Positions 10,448-19,381 of a DNA stretch of 64,000 nt are shown here, in pieces; the stretch's first letter is position 1; the number at the start of each line of letters is the position of its first letter. Origin of the DNA: Pseudomonadota bacterium (GTDB lineage: Bacteria > Pseudomonadota > Gammaproteobacteria > Burkholderiales > Casimicrobiaceae); contig JAFEDD010000015.1 of assembly GCA_018241765.1 (NCBI GenBank), positions 1-64,000 on the forward strand, in the 5' to 3' direction. The translations under genes were made by a program, and so were the position numbers. Below the pieces are notes generated by a model that saw nothing but the letters and a program-made list of their open reading frames with translations, did no database searches and was not told where the DNA came from.

Positions 10448-11277
10448 GCGCAACCGCTCACGGTGAGTCGCAGCGCGTCGGCATCGTCCTCGGGCAGCGC
10501 CACGCCGGCCATCGCGCGCCCGAATTCGGCGCCGTAGAGTTCGCGCAGCCGCTCGTCGGTGACCGCGCTCGCCGGCAAATCGAACTGGATCTGCCCCTCG
10601 CGCAGCCCGATCAGCCGCGTGAAGCTCGCCCGCGCGAGGTTGACGTCATGCAGCGAGACGACGAGGCTCGCGCCGCGCGCCTTGGCATCGGACTGCACGG
10701 CGGCGAGTGCGCTGGCGCCGAGCACCGGGTCGAGCGAGGACACGGGCTCATCGAGCAGATTGACCGGACTCGCCGCGACGGCCATGCGCGCCAGGGCCAC
10801 GCGCTGGCGTTCGCCGCCAGAGAGGCGGTCGCAGCGCAGCCAGAGCTTGTCTTCGAGGCGAAACGCGGCGAGCGCATCGAAGGCGTCACGCACGTCGGCT
10901 TCGCGTGGCGTGGCGAGCAGTGAACGCAGCGCCGGCCACAGTCCGCCGCGCGCCAGTCGGGTGGCGAGCACCGCGTGCACGACGCGCTGACGCGGTGGCA
11001 GCGGCGGGTGTTGCGGCGCCAGAAAGCACTGCCGGCGCAGCGCATGGCGCTCGCTGCTCGTGAGCGCCCACGGGTCGCGCCCGCCCCAGTCGATGTGCCC
11101 GCGCGTGGGCGGCAACGCCAGCGCGAGCGTGTGCAGCAAGGTCGTCTTGCCGGCGCCCGAGGGGCCGATCAGCGCGACCTGTTCGCCCGGCTCGATGACG
11201 AGCGAGACGTCACGCAGCGCGTCGCGGCCGCGTGCGTAGCCGTGCGCAACCGCGTCGAGCGCGAGGCGAGGGCTCAC
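10444..11277 (-). CDS. phnC: PhnC-type ABC transporter ATPase
   Basis: A 277-aa nucleotide-binding subunit that powers the importer. It has Walker A GPSGAGKTT (residues about 38-46), the signature LSGGERQRVALARM, a Walker B ending NLLDEP and the switch His in SLHDVNLA. The start is GTG at 11277, nine bases after the phnD stop. It is followed by two permeases in overlapping frames. All catalytic motifs are intact. Confidence 0.92.
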   Translation of the reverse strand: MSPRLALDAVAHGYARGRDALRDVSLVIEPGEQVALIGPSGAGKTTLLHTLALALPPTRGHIDWGGRDPWALTSSERHALRRQCFLAPQHPPLPPRQRVVHAVLATRLARGGLWPALRSLLATPREADVRDAFDALAAFRLEDKLWLRCDRLSGGERQRVALARMAVAASPVNLLDEPVSSLDPVLGASALAAVQSDAKARGASLVVSLHDVNLARASFTRLIGLREGQIQFDLPASAVTDERLRELYGAEFGRAMAGVALPEDDADALRLTVSGCA

Positions 11278-11286
11278 TCGTAGCGC

Positions 11287-12150
11287 TTATTTGAGCAGGC
11301 CCGCCGAGCGAGCCGCCGTTTCGATGCCGGCGTAGTTCTCCGGCTTGGTCGGGATGAACTTGCTCGCGCGTTGCAGCTTGAGAATCTCGGCGTGCTCCGG
11401 ATTTTTGGCATCGAGATCGAGGAACGCCTGGCGCAGCTTGGCCACCAGCGCCGCATCGAGATCACCGCGCACCGTCCAGTTGTAGTCGAAGTACGGCGGC
11501 GTGGTGTAGAAGACGCGCACCTTGGTGGGGTCGATCTTCTTTTCCGCGACCATCTTTTCCCACACGCTGATGTTGAGCGCGCCGGCATCGACCTTGCCAC
11601 CCGCGACCTGCAAGGCGGTGGCATCGTGCGCACCGGAGTAGGCCACGCGCTTCATGGCCTTGTCGGGATCGATGCCCGCCTGCAACAGGAAGCTGCGCGG
11701 CATCAGGTGACCGCTGGTCGAGGCGGTGGCGCCGAAGGTGAAGGTTTTGCCCTTCAGATCCGCCAGCGTTTTGATGGACGGGTTGGTGGTGATGAACACG
11801 CTCTTGAACTCGGCATCCTCGGCGCGCTGCACGAGCGGAATGGCCGTCCGCTGGGTGCGCTGCGCCGCCTGCACGAAGGTGAAGCCGCCGTACCAGACCA
11901 TGTCGAGTTTCTTCGCAGCAAGGCCCTCGACGGTGGCGGCGTAATCGGTGACCGGCACGAACTCCACCTTGGCGCCCGTCCTGGCTTCAAGGTATTTGCC
12001 GAGCGGCGCGAACTTTCGCTGAAGCTCGGTCGGGTTTTCGTCGGGAATGGCCGACACCTTCAACGTGGTCTGCGCGGCGGCCAACGGGGCCTGGCTCACG
12101 CTGAGCGCCGCGACGGCTGCCACGGCCAGCGAAGCGAAGGAACGCATCAT
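11287..12150 (-). CDS. phnD: PhnD-family periplasmic binding protein (phosphonate or selenate type)
   Basis: A 287-aa periplasmic solute-binding protein with a signal peptide (1-26, ending AAAQ). It has the PhnD-family segments SAIPDENPTELQRKFAPLG, DMVWYGGFTFVQA and GATASTSGHLMPRSFLLQAG. GGAG precedes the start. It heads the operon phnD-phnC-phnE-phnE. The family binds phosphonates, phosphite or related oxyanions. From memory this subtype, with the phrases AEDAEFKS and YSGAHDATA, resembles proteins annotated as putative selenate binders. No C-P lyase, phosphite dehydrogenase or selenium gene is nearby, so the substrate is open. Confidence 0.88.
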   Translation of the reverse strand: MMRSFASLAVAAVAALSVSQAPLAAAQTTLKVSAIPDENPTELQRKFAPLGKYLEARTGAKVEFVPVTDYAATVEGLAAKKLDMVWYGGFTFVQAAQRTQRTAIPLVQRAEDAEFKSVFITTNPSIKTLADLKGKTFTFGATASTSGHLMPRSFLLQAGIDPDKAMKRVAYSGAHDATALQVAGGKVDAGALNISVWEKMVAEKKIDPTKVRVFYTTPPYFDYNWTVRGDLDAALVAKLRQAFLDLDAKNPEHAEILKLQRASKFIPTKPENYAGIETAARSAGLLK

Positions 12151-12293
12151 GGGGAAACTCCGGAAAAGGAACGACGGCGCGGCGTCGTGCCGCAGGAACC
12201 GTCCGCATTAGAACGAATTCGCGATTGTAGGGATTTGCCCGTCAACCTCGGTTCGGCCGATGCGGCTGCGGCGCCAGAACGCGGTATTTCTTC

Positions 12294-12416
12294 GATCAAC
12301 TTTCATCCGAAAAGCGCATCCACAACGGGCTTGGCGCGTGAAATCGTCGATAGTCGACTTGGCGCTGTTTGGCTCGCAAAGCCCGTCTTGGACGCCATTT
12401 CAGCGGAAAGTTGATC
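12294..12416. repeat. Full copy of the ~120-bp palindromic repeat
   Basis: A 123-bp imperfect palindrome with exact terminal inverted repeats GATCAACTTT...AAAGTTGATC. The inner arms are CACAACGGGCTTGGCGCG and CGCAAAGCCCGTCTTGGACG and the centre contains GTCGAC. It overlaps the stop codon of the parB tail remnant at 12415. It lies in the gene-free stretch 12151-12700, which otherwise holds that remnant and a short coding-like remnant. Confidence 0.85.
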
Positions 12417-12495
12417 AGCGTTCAATTCGCGCAAAGAGCCCAGCGAGCGGGTCGAGGCTGGCGCAGCGGATGATGCGTTCGCCCTGCCTGCCAGC
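12415..12495 (-). pseudogene. Remnant of a second parB 3' end
   Basis: Read on the minus strand this encodes GRQGERIIRCASLDPLAG followed by LFARIER and a stop. It matches the C-terminus of the intact ParB at 13736 (GGQGELIIRYASLDQLDG, then LIARIKR). Similarity at DNA level is clear for about 75 bp and then fades. There is no start, so it is a broken copy. Both the remnant and the real parB are followed directly by a palindromic repeat (full here, partial at about 13685-13735), as if this gene end and its repeat were duplicated together. Confidence 0.7.
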
Positions 12496-12521
12496 GCGAC
12501 GGAGCCATCGGCGCGGCGTGA

Positions 12522-12698
12522 TTTGCCGCAACGAATCCGTCCGACGTTCCGCTTCTGCGGGCCGGCGTCGGCGACAATGGCGATCCTGGCTTCCGATCCG
12601 GCGGCGCTGGCGCAGCCTTTTTCGTAGCCACAAGCGGCAGCTACCCTGGCGAGTATTGGGCGCTGCACTTCCAGAATGTTTCGAGTTGGACGCAATAG
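12522..12698 (+). pseudogene. Possible C-terminal coding remnant
   Basis: An open frame of 58 codons ending in TAG, without a start, that looks coding by composition: DNGDPGFRSGGAGAAFFVA then YPGEYWALHFQNVSSWTQ. It is aromatic, glycine-rich and low in arginine, unlike random high-GC frames. It ends three bases before the start of the next gene and is in a different frame. It may be the tail of a lost secreted protein. Low confidence. Confidence 0.3.
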
Positions 12699-12700
12699 AG

Positions 12701-13639
12701 ATGGTCATGCATGCTTTCTTTCGATGGGTCGCGGTCACTTCTGCGCTCGTGGGCGCGGGGCTGGCGACGGCGGCCTCGATCTCGGTCAGCGCTCCGGCGG
12801 CGCCGCGAAGCTATGAGAGCTTTACCGTGCAGGTGGCTTTCGATGCGTCGTATTGCGTCAGTTCGACCTATCCGCTCATTGGTGACGGGGAGTTGCGCGG
12901 CAACGTGTTCTCGATCACGCTGAGTCATCTGAAGCCGGGGCCTTGCACCAACGTGTTCAGCGTGGTGGTGCCGGGCTTGCCGGCGCAGGTGTCGCGCCTG
13001 CGCGTTGCCATGACGCGGCAGGCGAGCTTCGTCGGGCAGCCATCGGTCATCGCGGAGACGGCGGAGACCGCGGTGGCCCTGGATGGTTATGTCACCGGCG
13101 AGCCGATGTGGACGGTGCGGGTGGAATCCGATGGCATCTACAACCCGTTCCATCTGCCGCAGGACGGTTCGCGCTCGGGCCCCGTGGTGTTGTGGCCGTT
13201 TCGCGGCGCTCCGGCGACCGGCGCCGGTGAGTGGATGGAGACGGGATCCTCGCTGGAAGACACCTACACGTTCCGCATGCTGCGGCCCGCATCGAACGCC
13301 ACCCCCCTCTACGCAAGCCCCGATCTGACACCGCTCTATCGCGTGTTCTACCCGGCGCCGCTGCGGGGCGTCTACTACACCACCGATTTTTCGGTCGCAC
13401 AGCAACTGGAGCGATCATGGAACGGCGGCACCCTGACCGATCAGGGGAGCGCATCGAATGCGCCGGTGGGTCGGCTGCGCGGGGGTGCCTGTCCGGTGGG
13501 CATGACGCCCGTCTATCAGGCTTTTCATCCCGCCGCGGACGTCGCGCACCGCTACACGCAAAGCCTCGCCGCGTATCAGTTGCTGATGCGCAACGGCTAC
13601 ATCGGCGAAGGGCCGGTGTGGTGTGCCCCGGCGCGATAA
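12701..13639 (+). CDS. Secreted protein with DUF5648-like C-terminal repeats
   Basis: A protein of about 312 aa with a signal peptide (HAFFRWVAVTSALVGAGLATAA). The N-terminal half is beta-rich with no family I recognise. The C-terminal 120 residues contain two repeats of the DUF5648 type: TPLYRVFYPAPLRGVYYTT...SWNGGTLTDQG and TPVYQAFHPAADVAHRYTQS...NGYIGEGPVWCAP. Such repeats are found in secreted proteins; function unknown. Starts at 12701 (MVMHAFF) or 12707 are both possible. It lies between two parB 3' ends (remnant at 12415, intact at 13736), so it probably arrived with the rearrangement there. Confidence 0.7.
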   Translation: MVMHAFFRWVAVTSALVGAGLATAASISVSAPAAPRSYESFTVQVAFDASYCVSSTYPLIGDGELRGNVFSITLSHLKPGPCTNVFSVVVPGLPAQVSRLRVAMTRQASFVGQPSVIAETAETAVALDGYVTGEPMWTVRVESDGIYNPFHLPQDGSRSGPVVLWPFRGAPATGAGEWMETGSSLEDTYTFRMLRPASNATPLYASPDLTPLYRVFYPAPLRGVYYTTDFSVAQQLERSWNGGTLTDQGSASNAPVGRLRGGACPVGMTPVYQAFHPAADVAHRYTQSLAAYQLLMRNGYIGEGPVWCAPAR

Positions 13640-13735
13640 GGCGACAAGACCGATCGCGACAAGCCAACGGCAGCCGATTGCAGGCCGCCAAATGCGTGGC
13701 GGTACGGGCTTGGACGAAAAAGCGGTTGCCCGGGC

Positions 13736-14632
13736 TCAGCGTTTGATGCGTGCGATGAGTCCGTCGAGCTGATCGAGGCTCGCGTAGCGGATGATGAGTT
13801 CACCCTGCCCGCCGGCGTGGTGCGCGATCGACACGTAGGTGCCCAGCGCGTCGGCGAGTTCCGTCTCCAGACGATCGAGATCGGGGTCGCGCACCACTTC
13901 GAGATCGAGCCGTCCCTGACGGCGACCGCCGCGACGGGCGCGGCCGGCTTCCTCCGCGGCGCCGCTCGCCTCCTTCACCAGCGCCTCGGTGGCGCGCACC
14001 GAGAGGCCGTTGATGGCGATTTTCTCGGCGAGCATGACCTGCCGGTCCTTGGGCAGCGTCGCCAGCGCCCGGGCGTGGCCCATCTCGAGCGTGCCGGCGA
14101 TCACGCGCTCCTGCACCGGCGCGGCGAGATCGAGCAGGCGCAGCAGATTCGACACCGCGCTGCGCGATTTGCCCACCGCCTCGGCGGCTTGTTCGTGGGT
14201 GAACGAGAACTCGGCGATCAGCCGTTGCAGACCGTGAGCCTCCTCGATGGCGTTCAGGTCCTGCCGTTGCAGGTTTTCGATCAGCGCAAGCGTCAGCGCC
14301 GTCTTGTCGTCAACCTCCTTGACGATCACCGGCACGTCGGCAAGACCGGCCAGTCGCGCCGCGCGAAAGCGGCGTTCGCCGGCGATGATTTCGTGCTTGC
14401 CCGACGCGGTACGACGCACGACGATCGGCTGCATGATGCCCTGCGCCTTGATCGACGCCGCGAGCTCGGCGAGCGAGGCATCATCGAAGCGGCGGCGCGG
14501 CTGATATTGGCCGGCGATCAACTCGCCCACCTTGAGCGAGGTCACGCCCGCGGCCGGCGCATCCACCTGGGTCGGCTCCGGCATCAGGAGCGCATCGAGT
14601 CCGCGGCCGAGGCCTTTGAGTTTCACTGCCAT
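13736..14632 (-). CDS. parB: Chromosome-partitioning protein ParB
   Basis: A 298-aa ParB/Spo0J protein that binds parS, spreads as a CTP-dependent clamp and hands origins to ParA. It starts MAVKLKGLGRGLDALL, typical of chromosomal ParB. The N-terminal CTP-binding region has QYQPRRRFDD and GERRFRAARLAG; the ENLQRQDLNAIEEAHG segment and the helix-turn-helix TAEQAAEAVGKSRSAV-like region follow (TFTHEQAAEAVGKSRSAVSN is encoded at about residues 150-165). The C-terminal dimerisation domain ends LIARIKR. It is 86 bp downstream of parA. Two parS sites lie near mnmG (17614 and 19312). Confidence 0.97.
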   Translation of the reverse strand: MAVKLKGLGRGLDALLMPEPTQVDAPAAGVTSLKVGELIAGQYQPRRRFDDASLAELAASIKAQGIMQPIVVRRTASGKHEIIAGERRFRAARLAGLADVPVIVKEVDDKTALTLALIENLQRQDLNAIEEAHGLQRLIAEFSFTHEQAAEAVGKSRSAVSNLLRLLDLAAPVQERVIAGTLEMGHARALATLPKDRQVMLAEKIAINGLSVRATEALVKEASGAAEEAGRARRGGRRQGRLDLEVVRDPDLDRLETELADALGTYVSIAHHAGGQGELIIRYASLDQLDGLIARIKR

Positions 14633-14718
14633 ATCGTTCTCTGCTTCGTCGTGTGGCCCGGCTCTTCGCAGCCGGGGCGGGCGCACCGCGATCGGCGCGG
14701 TGCGTTTGGGTTGAGACA

Positions 14719-15540
14719 CTAGCTGGGTTGGACGGCCGCAGCGCCCGTCCCGCCCTCGTGCCGCGCGATCAGCTCGGCGGCGAGCTGCAGGTAGGCCTGC
14801 GCGCCCTTGCTCGCGCGGTCGAGCAGCAGCGCGGGCAGCCCGTGCGAGGGCGCCTCGGCAAGCCGCACGTTGCGGGGAATCACGGCCTTGAACAGCTTCG
14901 GGCCGAAGTGCTGTTCGAGTTGGGCGGCGACCTGTTGCGACAGCGTCACGCGCGGGTCGTACATGGTGCGCAGCAGGCCCTCGATTTCGAGCGCCGGATT
15001 CAAGTGCTGCTGCATCTTGCGCAGCGTCTGCACGAGGTCGGAGAGCCCTTCGAGCGCGTAGTACTCGCACTGCATCGGAATCAGCACGCTGTCGGCGGCG
15101 CACAGCGCGTTGAGCGTGAGCAGGTTCAACGTCGGCGGGCAGTCGATCAGGATGTAGTCGTATTCCTCGGCCACGGCGCTGATCGCGGCCTTCAGCGTGT
15201 GGATGGCATCCTTGAGCTTGGTTTCGCGGTCGGGCATCGACACCAATTCGATTTCCGCACCCGCCAATTCGCGGTTGGCCGGAATCAGGTCGAAGCCGCC
15301 CTGCGCCTCGACCCGCGCGTCGAGCATCGACGCTTCGCCCAAGAGCACCGTGTAGACGCTCTGTTCGAGCCCATTCTTGTTGACGCCCGCGCCCATCGTC
15401 GCGTTGCCCTGCGGGTCGACGTCGATCAGCAGCACGCGACGGTTTTGTGCCGCGAGCGAAGCGGCGAGATTGACGGCCGTGGTCGTCTTGCCGACGCCGC
15501 CCTTCTGGTTGGCGATTGCTATGGTCCGAATCAAGCCCAT
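14719..15540 (-). CDS. parA: Chromosome-partitioning ATPase ParA
   Basis: A 273-aa Soj/ParA ATPase. The deviant Walker A NQKGGVGKTTTAVN (residues about 11-24), Walker A' DVDPQGNATMG and Walker B ILIDCPPTLN are intact. It binds DNA non-specifically in its ATP form and moves ParB-parS complexes. It starts MGLIRTIAIAN at 15540, 59 bp downstream of the LysE gene, in the order mnmG-rsmG-lysE-parA-parB, likely one transcription unit. Confidence 0.97.
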   Translation of the reverse strand: MGLIRTIAIANQKGGVGKTTTAVNLAASLAAQNRRVLLIDVDPQGNATMGAGVNKNGLEQSVYTVLLGEASMLDARVEAQGGFDLIPANRELAGAEIELVSMPDRETKLKDAIHTLKAAISAVAEEYDYILIDCPPTLNLLTLNALCAADSVLIPMQCEYYALEGLSDLVQTLRKMQQHLNPALEIEGLLRTMYDPRVTLSQQVAAQLEQHFGPKLFKAVIPRNVRLAEAPSHGLPALLLDRASKGAQAYLQLAAELIARHEGGTGAAAVQPS

Positions 15541-15599
15541 TCCCCTGTTCCCTGATCGCCGCGATGGCATCGCGCTCGCGTCCCCATTCACGCCCACCT

Positions 15600-16238
15600 T
15601 CATTTCTGCAACGCAAACTTCAGGCTGAACCCGATCAGCGCCACGCCCGCCAGCCGCTTGAGCCACGCACCGATGGCCGGAACGCGGGCGAACACGCGGC
15701 GGGCCAACTGCGCGGCGACGATCAGCCACATGCAATAGACGAACACGAGCGTCAACACAATGAGCATGATGCGTGCGTAGGTGGCCACGCCGTCGAACGT
15801 CGCCTGGTCGATGAACAGCGGGAAGAAGGCGACGTAGAAACCGATCACCTTCGGGTTGGACAGCGACACCAGCATCGCCTCGTGAAACCACTGCCACGTG
15901 CCACGCCCACTGCCCACGGGCACCGCGCCATCGCCGAGCGATTGTTTCGCGTCGCGAATCAGCGTCATGCCGATCCACGCGAGGTACGCGGCGCCCGCGT
16001 AACGCAATAGGTCGAAGGCGCTCGGGTACGCCGCGGCCAGCGCCGCCACGCCGGAGAGCGCCAGCACGATCCACACGGCGTCGCCCGCCATCAGCCCGAG
16101 TGTGGCCCAAAAGCCCGCCTTCGGCCCGCCGTTGATCTCGGCCATCGCGGTGAACAGCTTGATGGTGCCGGGGCCGGGAATCGCCAGAAAAATCAGCGTC
16201 GCGACGATCAGCGAAGGGAGGTCGGTGATGCCAGTCAT
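15600..16238 (-). CDS. LysE/RhtB family translocator
   Basis: A 212-aa inner-membrane exporter with about six hydrophobic helices. The family signature is LAIPGPGTIKLFTAMAEI near the N-terminus, and NPKVIGFYVAFFPLFI follows in the middle. Members export amino acids such as lysine, homoserine or threonine. The start is only six bases after the rsmG stop and parA follows, a placement seen in related Burkholderiales, so the function is probably unconnected to partitioning. Substrate unknown. Confidence 0.87.
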   Translation of the reverse strand: MTGITDLPSLIVATLIFLAIPGPGTIKLFTAMAEINGGPKAGFWATLGLMAGDAVWIVLALSGVAALAAAYPSAFDLLRYAGAAYLAWIGMTLIRDAKQSLGDGAVPVGSGRGTWQWFHEAMLVSLSNPKVIGFYVAFFPLFIDQATFDGVATYARIMLIVLTLVFVYCMWLIVAAQLARRVFARVPAIGAWLKRLAGVALIGFSLKFALQK

Positions 16239-16244
16239 CGCGTG

Positions 16245-17027
16245 TTACGCCCGCTCCAGCCAGATCAAGCACCGCTCTGCCTCAAGAAACGGGACAGTGA
16301 GCGATCGCTTGCGGTCAACCACCCAACCCGATCCGGCCAGTTCGGCAACCTCGTCTTCGGGATATTTGCCTTTCATCGCCAGCACCAGCGCATCCTCCTC
16401 CGGCGAGACGCAGCCCTGCGCCGAGAGCACGAAGTCGCGCAGCGAGGCGTAGGCGCGGCTGATCACGACGTCGTAGGTGACCGGATGATCCTGCACGCGG
16501 CTGTGCACGGCGGAGAGGTTGCCGATGCCGAGCGCCTCCGCCGCCTTGTTCACATAGTCGGTCTTCTTGCGCACCGAGTCGATGCTGACCACCTCGAGGT
16601 CGGGCCGCAGCACGGCGATCGGCAGCGCCGGAAAGCCCCCGCCCGAGCCGACATCGAGCAGCGTGGTCGCCTCTTTCGGGATGAAGTGCAGCACCGCGAG
16701 CGAATCCAGGAGGTGCTGCACCAGCATCGCCTGCGGCTCGCGGATGGCGGTGAGGTTGATCACCGCGTTCCATTCCGACAGGAAAACCAGCGATTCGATG
16801 AGCTGGCTTTTCTGCTTGTCGGTCGCCTTCAGATGCAGCGCCGCGAGGCCCGCGTCGAGCGTCTCGCGCAGTTCGGCGCGCAGTTCGGGGGTGAATTCGA
16901 CCGGCTCGCGCCCCGGTTTGAGCGGTCGGTCGATCACGGGCCTGAGCCCGGCAGAAGTCGTCATGCCTTGTCCCTGTGCATTGATGCCCGGCTTCACGGC
17001 GGGGCGGTGGCCGGTTTTGTGGTTCAT
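16245..17027 (-). CDS. rsmG: 16S rRNA (guanine527-N7)-methyltransferase RsmG
   Basis: RsmG (GidB) methylates N7 of G527 in 16S rRNA with SAM. The core has SEWNAVINLTAIR, the SAM loop LLDVGSGGGFPALPIAV and VVSIDSVRKKTDYVN. At 260 aa from 17027 it is longer than usual by about 40 residues. An internal ATG at 16964 (MTTSAGLRP) would give a more typical length and may be the true start. It follows mnmG by 94 bp. Confidence 0.93.
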   Translation of the reverse strand: MNHKTGHRPAVKPGINAQGQGMTTSAGLRPVIDRPLKPGREPVEFTPELRAELRETLDAGLAALHLKATDKQKSQLIESLVFLSEWNAVINLTAIREPQAMLVQHLLDSLAVLHFIPKEATTLLDVGSGGGFPALPIAVLRPDLEVVSIDSVRKKTDYVNKAAEALGIGNLSAVHSRVQDHPVTYDVVISRAYASLRDFVLSAQGCVSPEEDALVLAMKGKYPEDEVAELAGSGWVVDRKRSLTVPFLEAERCLIWLERA

Positions 17028-17121
17028 GGTTGACCTCGCCCTCCACGCTGCCGCGAGGCGGCGCAGCGCATTCGCAGGCAGGCAAGGGATCGATGACGCG
17101 GCGCGACGACCGTCACGGTGT

Positions 17122-19044
17122 TCATGCGACGAACTCCGTCAGTCGACCTTTTTTCAGATGGACCAGCAGCAGCGAAATTGCGGCCGGCGTGACGCCGGAG
17201 ATGCGGCTGGCTTGGCCGAGCGTTTCCGGGCGCTGGGCGTTGAGCTTCAGTTGAACCTCTTTCGACAGGCCGTGCACCGAAGCGTAGTCGAGATCGGACG
17301 GCAGCCGCATCGCCTCGTGCGCCGCCTGCCGTTCGACCTCGTCGCGCTGGCGATCGATGTAGCCGGCGTACTTCGCCGCGATTTCGACCTGCTCGGCGAC
17401 GACCTCGTCCATGTCCTCGTTGCGTTCGGCGACGCCCGCCTTGTTCGGCAGCGCCAACTCCCGCCGCATGGCGTCGAGCGCGCCAAGTTCGACCGCAGGG
17501 CGGCGCAGCAACTCGAACAGGTTGTACTCGCGCTCGATGGTCGTGCCGAGGACGGCCGTCGCGCGTTCGTCCGGCAGCAGCGCCGGGTTCACCCACGTCG
17601 ATTTCAGCCGCTCGGTTTCACGTGAAACCGCGTCGCGCTTGCGATTGAAGGCCTCCCAGCGGGCGTCGTCGACCAGTCCGAGCACCCTGCCCTGCTCGGT
17701 CAGCCGCATGTCGGCGTTGTCCTCGCGCAGTTGCAGCCGGTATTCGGCGCGACTGGTGAACATGCGGTAGGGTTCGCTGACGCCGCGCGTGATGAGATCA
17801 TCGACCAGCACGCCGAGATAAGCCTCATCGCGGCGCGGGCACCAACCCTCCAGCCCCTTCGCCTTGCGTGCCGCGTTGACGCCGGCGAGCAGCCCCTGCG
17901 CGGCGGCCTCCTCGTAGCCCGTCGTGCCATTGATCTGGCCGGCCATGAACAGTCCGTCCAGATACTTCGTCTCCAGCGTCTGCTTCAACTGCCGGGGATC
18001 GAAGTAGTCGTACTCGATGGCGTAGCCGGGCCGCAGGATGTGGGCGCGTTCGAGACCGACCATCGAGCGGACCATCGCCAGCTGGATGTCGAACGGCAGA
18101 CTGGTCGAGACGCCCGCCGGATAGATTTCCTGCGTCGTCAGCCCTTCCGGTTCGAGGAAGATCTGATGGCTCGTCTTGTCGGCGAAGCGGTGAATCTTGT
18201 CCTCGATGCTCGGGCAGTAGCGCGGCCCGACGCCCTCGATGACGCCGGTGAACATCGGGCTGCGGTCGAGGCCGGAGCGGATGACGTCGTGGGTGCGCTC
18301 GTTGGTGTGCGTGATCCAGCACGGCACCTGCCGCGGGTGCATGGCGCGGTTGCCCAGGAAGCTGAACACCGGCGCCGGAGCATCGCCCGGCTGCACGCCG
18401 AGCCGGGAATAGTCGATCGTCTTGCCGTCGATGCGCGGCGGCGTACCCGTCTTCAGCCGGCCCTGCGGCAGTTTCATCTCCTTCAAGCGGGCGCCGAGCG
18501 TCGTCGCCGCCGGATCGCCGGCGCGACCGGCCGTGTAATTTTGCAGGCCGATGTGAATGAGTCCCGACAGAAACGTCCCCGCCGTCAGCACCACCGTGTC
18601 CCCCTCGAACACCAGACCCATCTGCGTGCGGACGCCCGTCACCCGAGTGCCGACGGTCAGCACATCGTCGACGGGCTGCTGAAACAGCGTGAGGTTCGGT
18701 TGTTCCTCGAGGCGACGGCGGATTGCGGCACGATACATCACGCGGTCGTTCTGCGCCCGCGTCGCCCGCACCGCCGGCCCCTTCGAGCGGTTCAGGATGC
18801 GAAACTGGATGCCCGCCTCGTCGGTCGCCAAGGCCATCGCGCCACCCAACGCATCGACCTCGCGTACGAGATGCCCCTTGCCGATGCCGCCGATCGACGG
18901 GTTGCAACTCATCTGGCCGAGCGTCTCGATGCTGTGCGTCAGCAGCAGCGTGCGGGCGCCGGTGCGCGCAGCCGCCAACGCGGCCTCGCTGCCCGCGTGG
19001 CCGCCACCAACGACGATCACATCAAAACGGTCGGGGTAAATCAT
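17122..19044 (-). CDS. mnmG: tRNA uridine 5-carboxymethylaminomethyl enzyme MnmG
   Basis: A 640-aa FAD protein (GidA) that with MnmE modifies wobble U34 of several tRNAs. The N-terminal FAD motif is [19 protein letters not shown]. Family signatures are [34 protein letters not shown] and [21 protein letters not shown]. Full length. It heads the mnmG-rsmG-lysE-parA-parB cluster. A parS-like palindrome lies inside its coding sequence (17614-17629). Its upstream region holds 91-bp direct repeats and a second parS. Confidence 0.98.
   Translation of the reverse strand: MIYPDRFDVIVVGGGHAGSEAALAAARTGARTLLLTHSIETLGQMSCNPSIGGIGKGHLVREVDALGGAMALATDEAGIQFRILNRSKGPAVRATRAQNDRVMYRAAIRRRLEEQPNLTLFQQPVDDVLTVGTRVTGVRTQMGLVFEGDTVVLTAGTFLSGLIHIGLQNYTAGRAGDPAATTLGARLKEMKLPQGRLKTGTPPRIDGKTIDYSRLGVQPGDAPAPVFSFLGNRAMHPRQVPCWITHTNERTHDVIRSGLDRSPMFTGVIEGVGPRYCPSIEDKIHRFADKTSHQIFLEPEGLTTQEIYPAGVSTSLPFDIQLAMVRSMVGLERAHILRPGYAIEYDYFDPRQLKQTLETKYLDGLFMAGQINGTTGYEEAAAQGLLAGVNAARKAKGLEGWCPRRDEAYLGVLVDDLITRGVSEPYRMFTSRAEYRLQLREDNADMRLTEQGRVLGLVDDARWEAFNRKRDAVSRETERLKSTWVNPALLPDERATAVLGTTIEREYNLFELLRRPAVELGALDAMRRELALPNKAGVAERNEDMDEVVAEQVEIAAKYAGYIDRQRDEVERQAAHEAMRLPSDLDYASVHGLSKEVQLKLNAQRPETLGQASRISGVTPAAISLLLVHLKKGRLTEFVA
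17614..17629. promoter_or_regulatory. parS-like site inside mnmG
   Basis: GGTTTCACGTGAAACC is a perfect 16-bp palindrome and matches the ParB site TGTTTCACGTGAAACA at 14 of 16 positions, with the core GTTTCACGTGAAAC intact. It lies in coding sequence, which is common for parS, about 3 kb from parB. Confidence 0.85.
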
Positions 19045-19080
19045 GGGGAAAGAAGGTTTACGGCGGCGCGACTAATGGTG

Positions 19081-19294
19081 CTTGGGAAGCCTGCAAGTGG
19101 CCAAATCGGCCCTCCGTCGCTGTTTCTCAGTCACGGCTTCTCTCCGTAGCTACCGGCAGATAGGTTCTCGGCTTGGGAAGTCTACAAATGACCAAATCGG
19201 CCCCCGTCGCAGCATCTTGGTCATCGTTTTTTCTCCGTAGCTACCGGCAGATAGGAACGTTGCTTGGGAAGCTTACAAGTGACCAAATCGCTCC
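19081..19294. repeat. 91-bp direct repeats upstream of mnmG
   Basis: Units begin CTTGGGAAG at 19081, 19172 and 19263, an exact 91-bp period. All share a conserved start with ACCAAATCG or a close variant. The first two also share CTCCGTAGCTACCGGCAGATAGG. The third is cut short and runs into the parS site at 19312. The stretch 19045-19381 has no gene; apart from these repeats and parS it holds only the mnmG upstream region. Confidence 0.85.
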
Positions 19295-19311
19295 CTCCTA
19301 TGGTCGCGATT

Positions 19312-19327
19312 TGTTTCACGTGAAACG
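19312..19327. promoter_or_regulatory. parS site upstream of mnmG
   Basis: TGTTTCACGTGAAACG matches the ParB-binding consensus at 15 of 16 positions. It is intergenic, just after the third 91-bp repeat and about 270 bp upstream of mnmG. Confidence 0.92.
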
Positions 19328-19381
19328 TCGGTTGAGCGGAGGGCGTATTCTACCGACGCGCCAACCGAACGACGGTCACGT

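Noticed and set aside
13685..13735. Partial palindromic repeat downstream of parB
   Set aside because: ACGGGCTTGGACG and the approach to the parB stop fit a degenerate right arm, but similarity is too weak to list as a separate feature.
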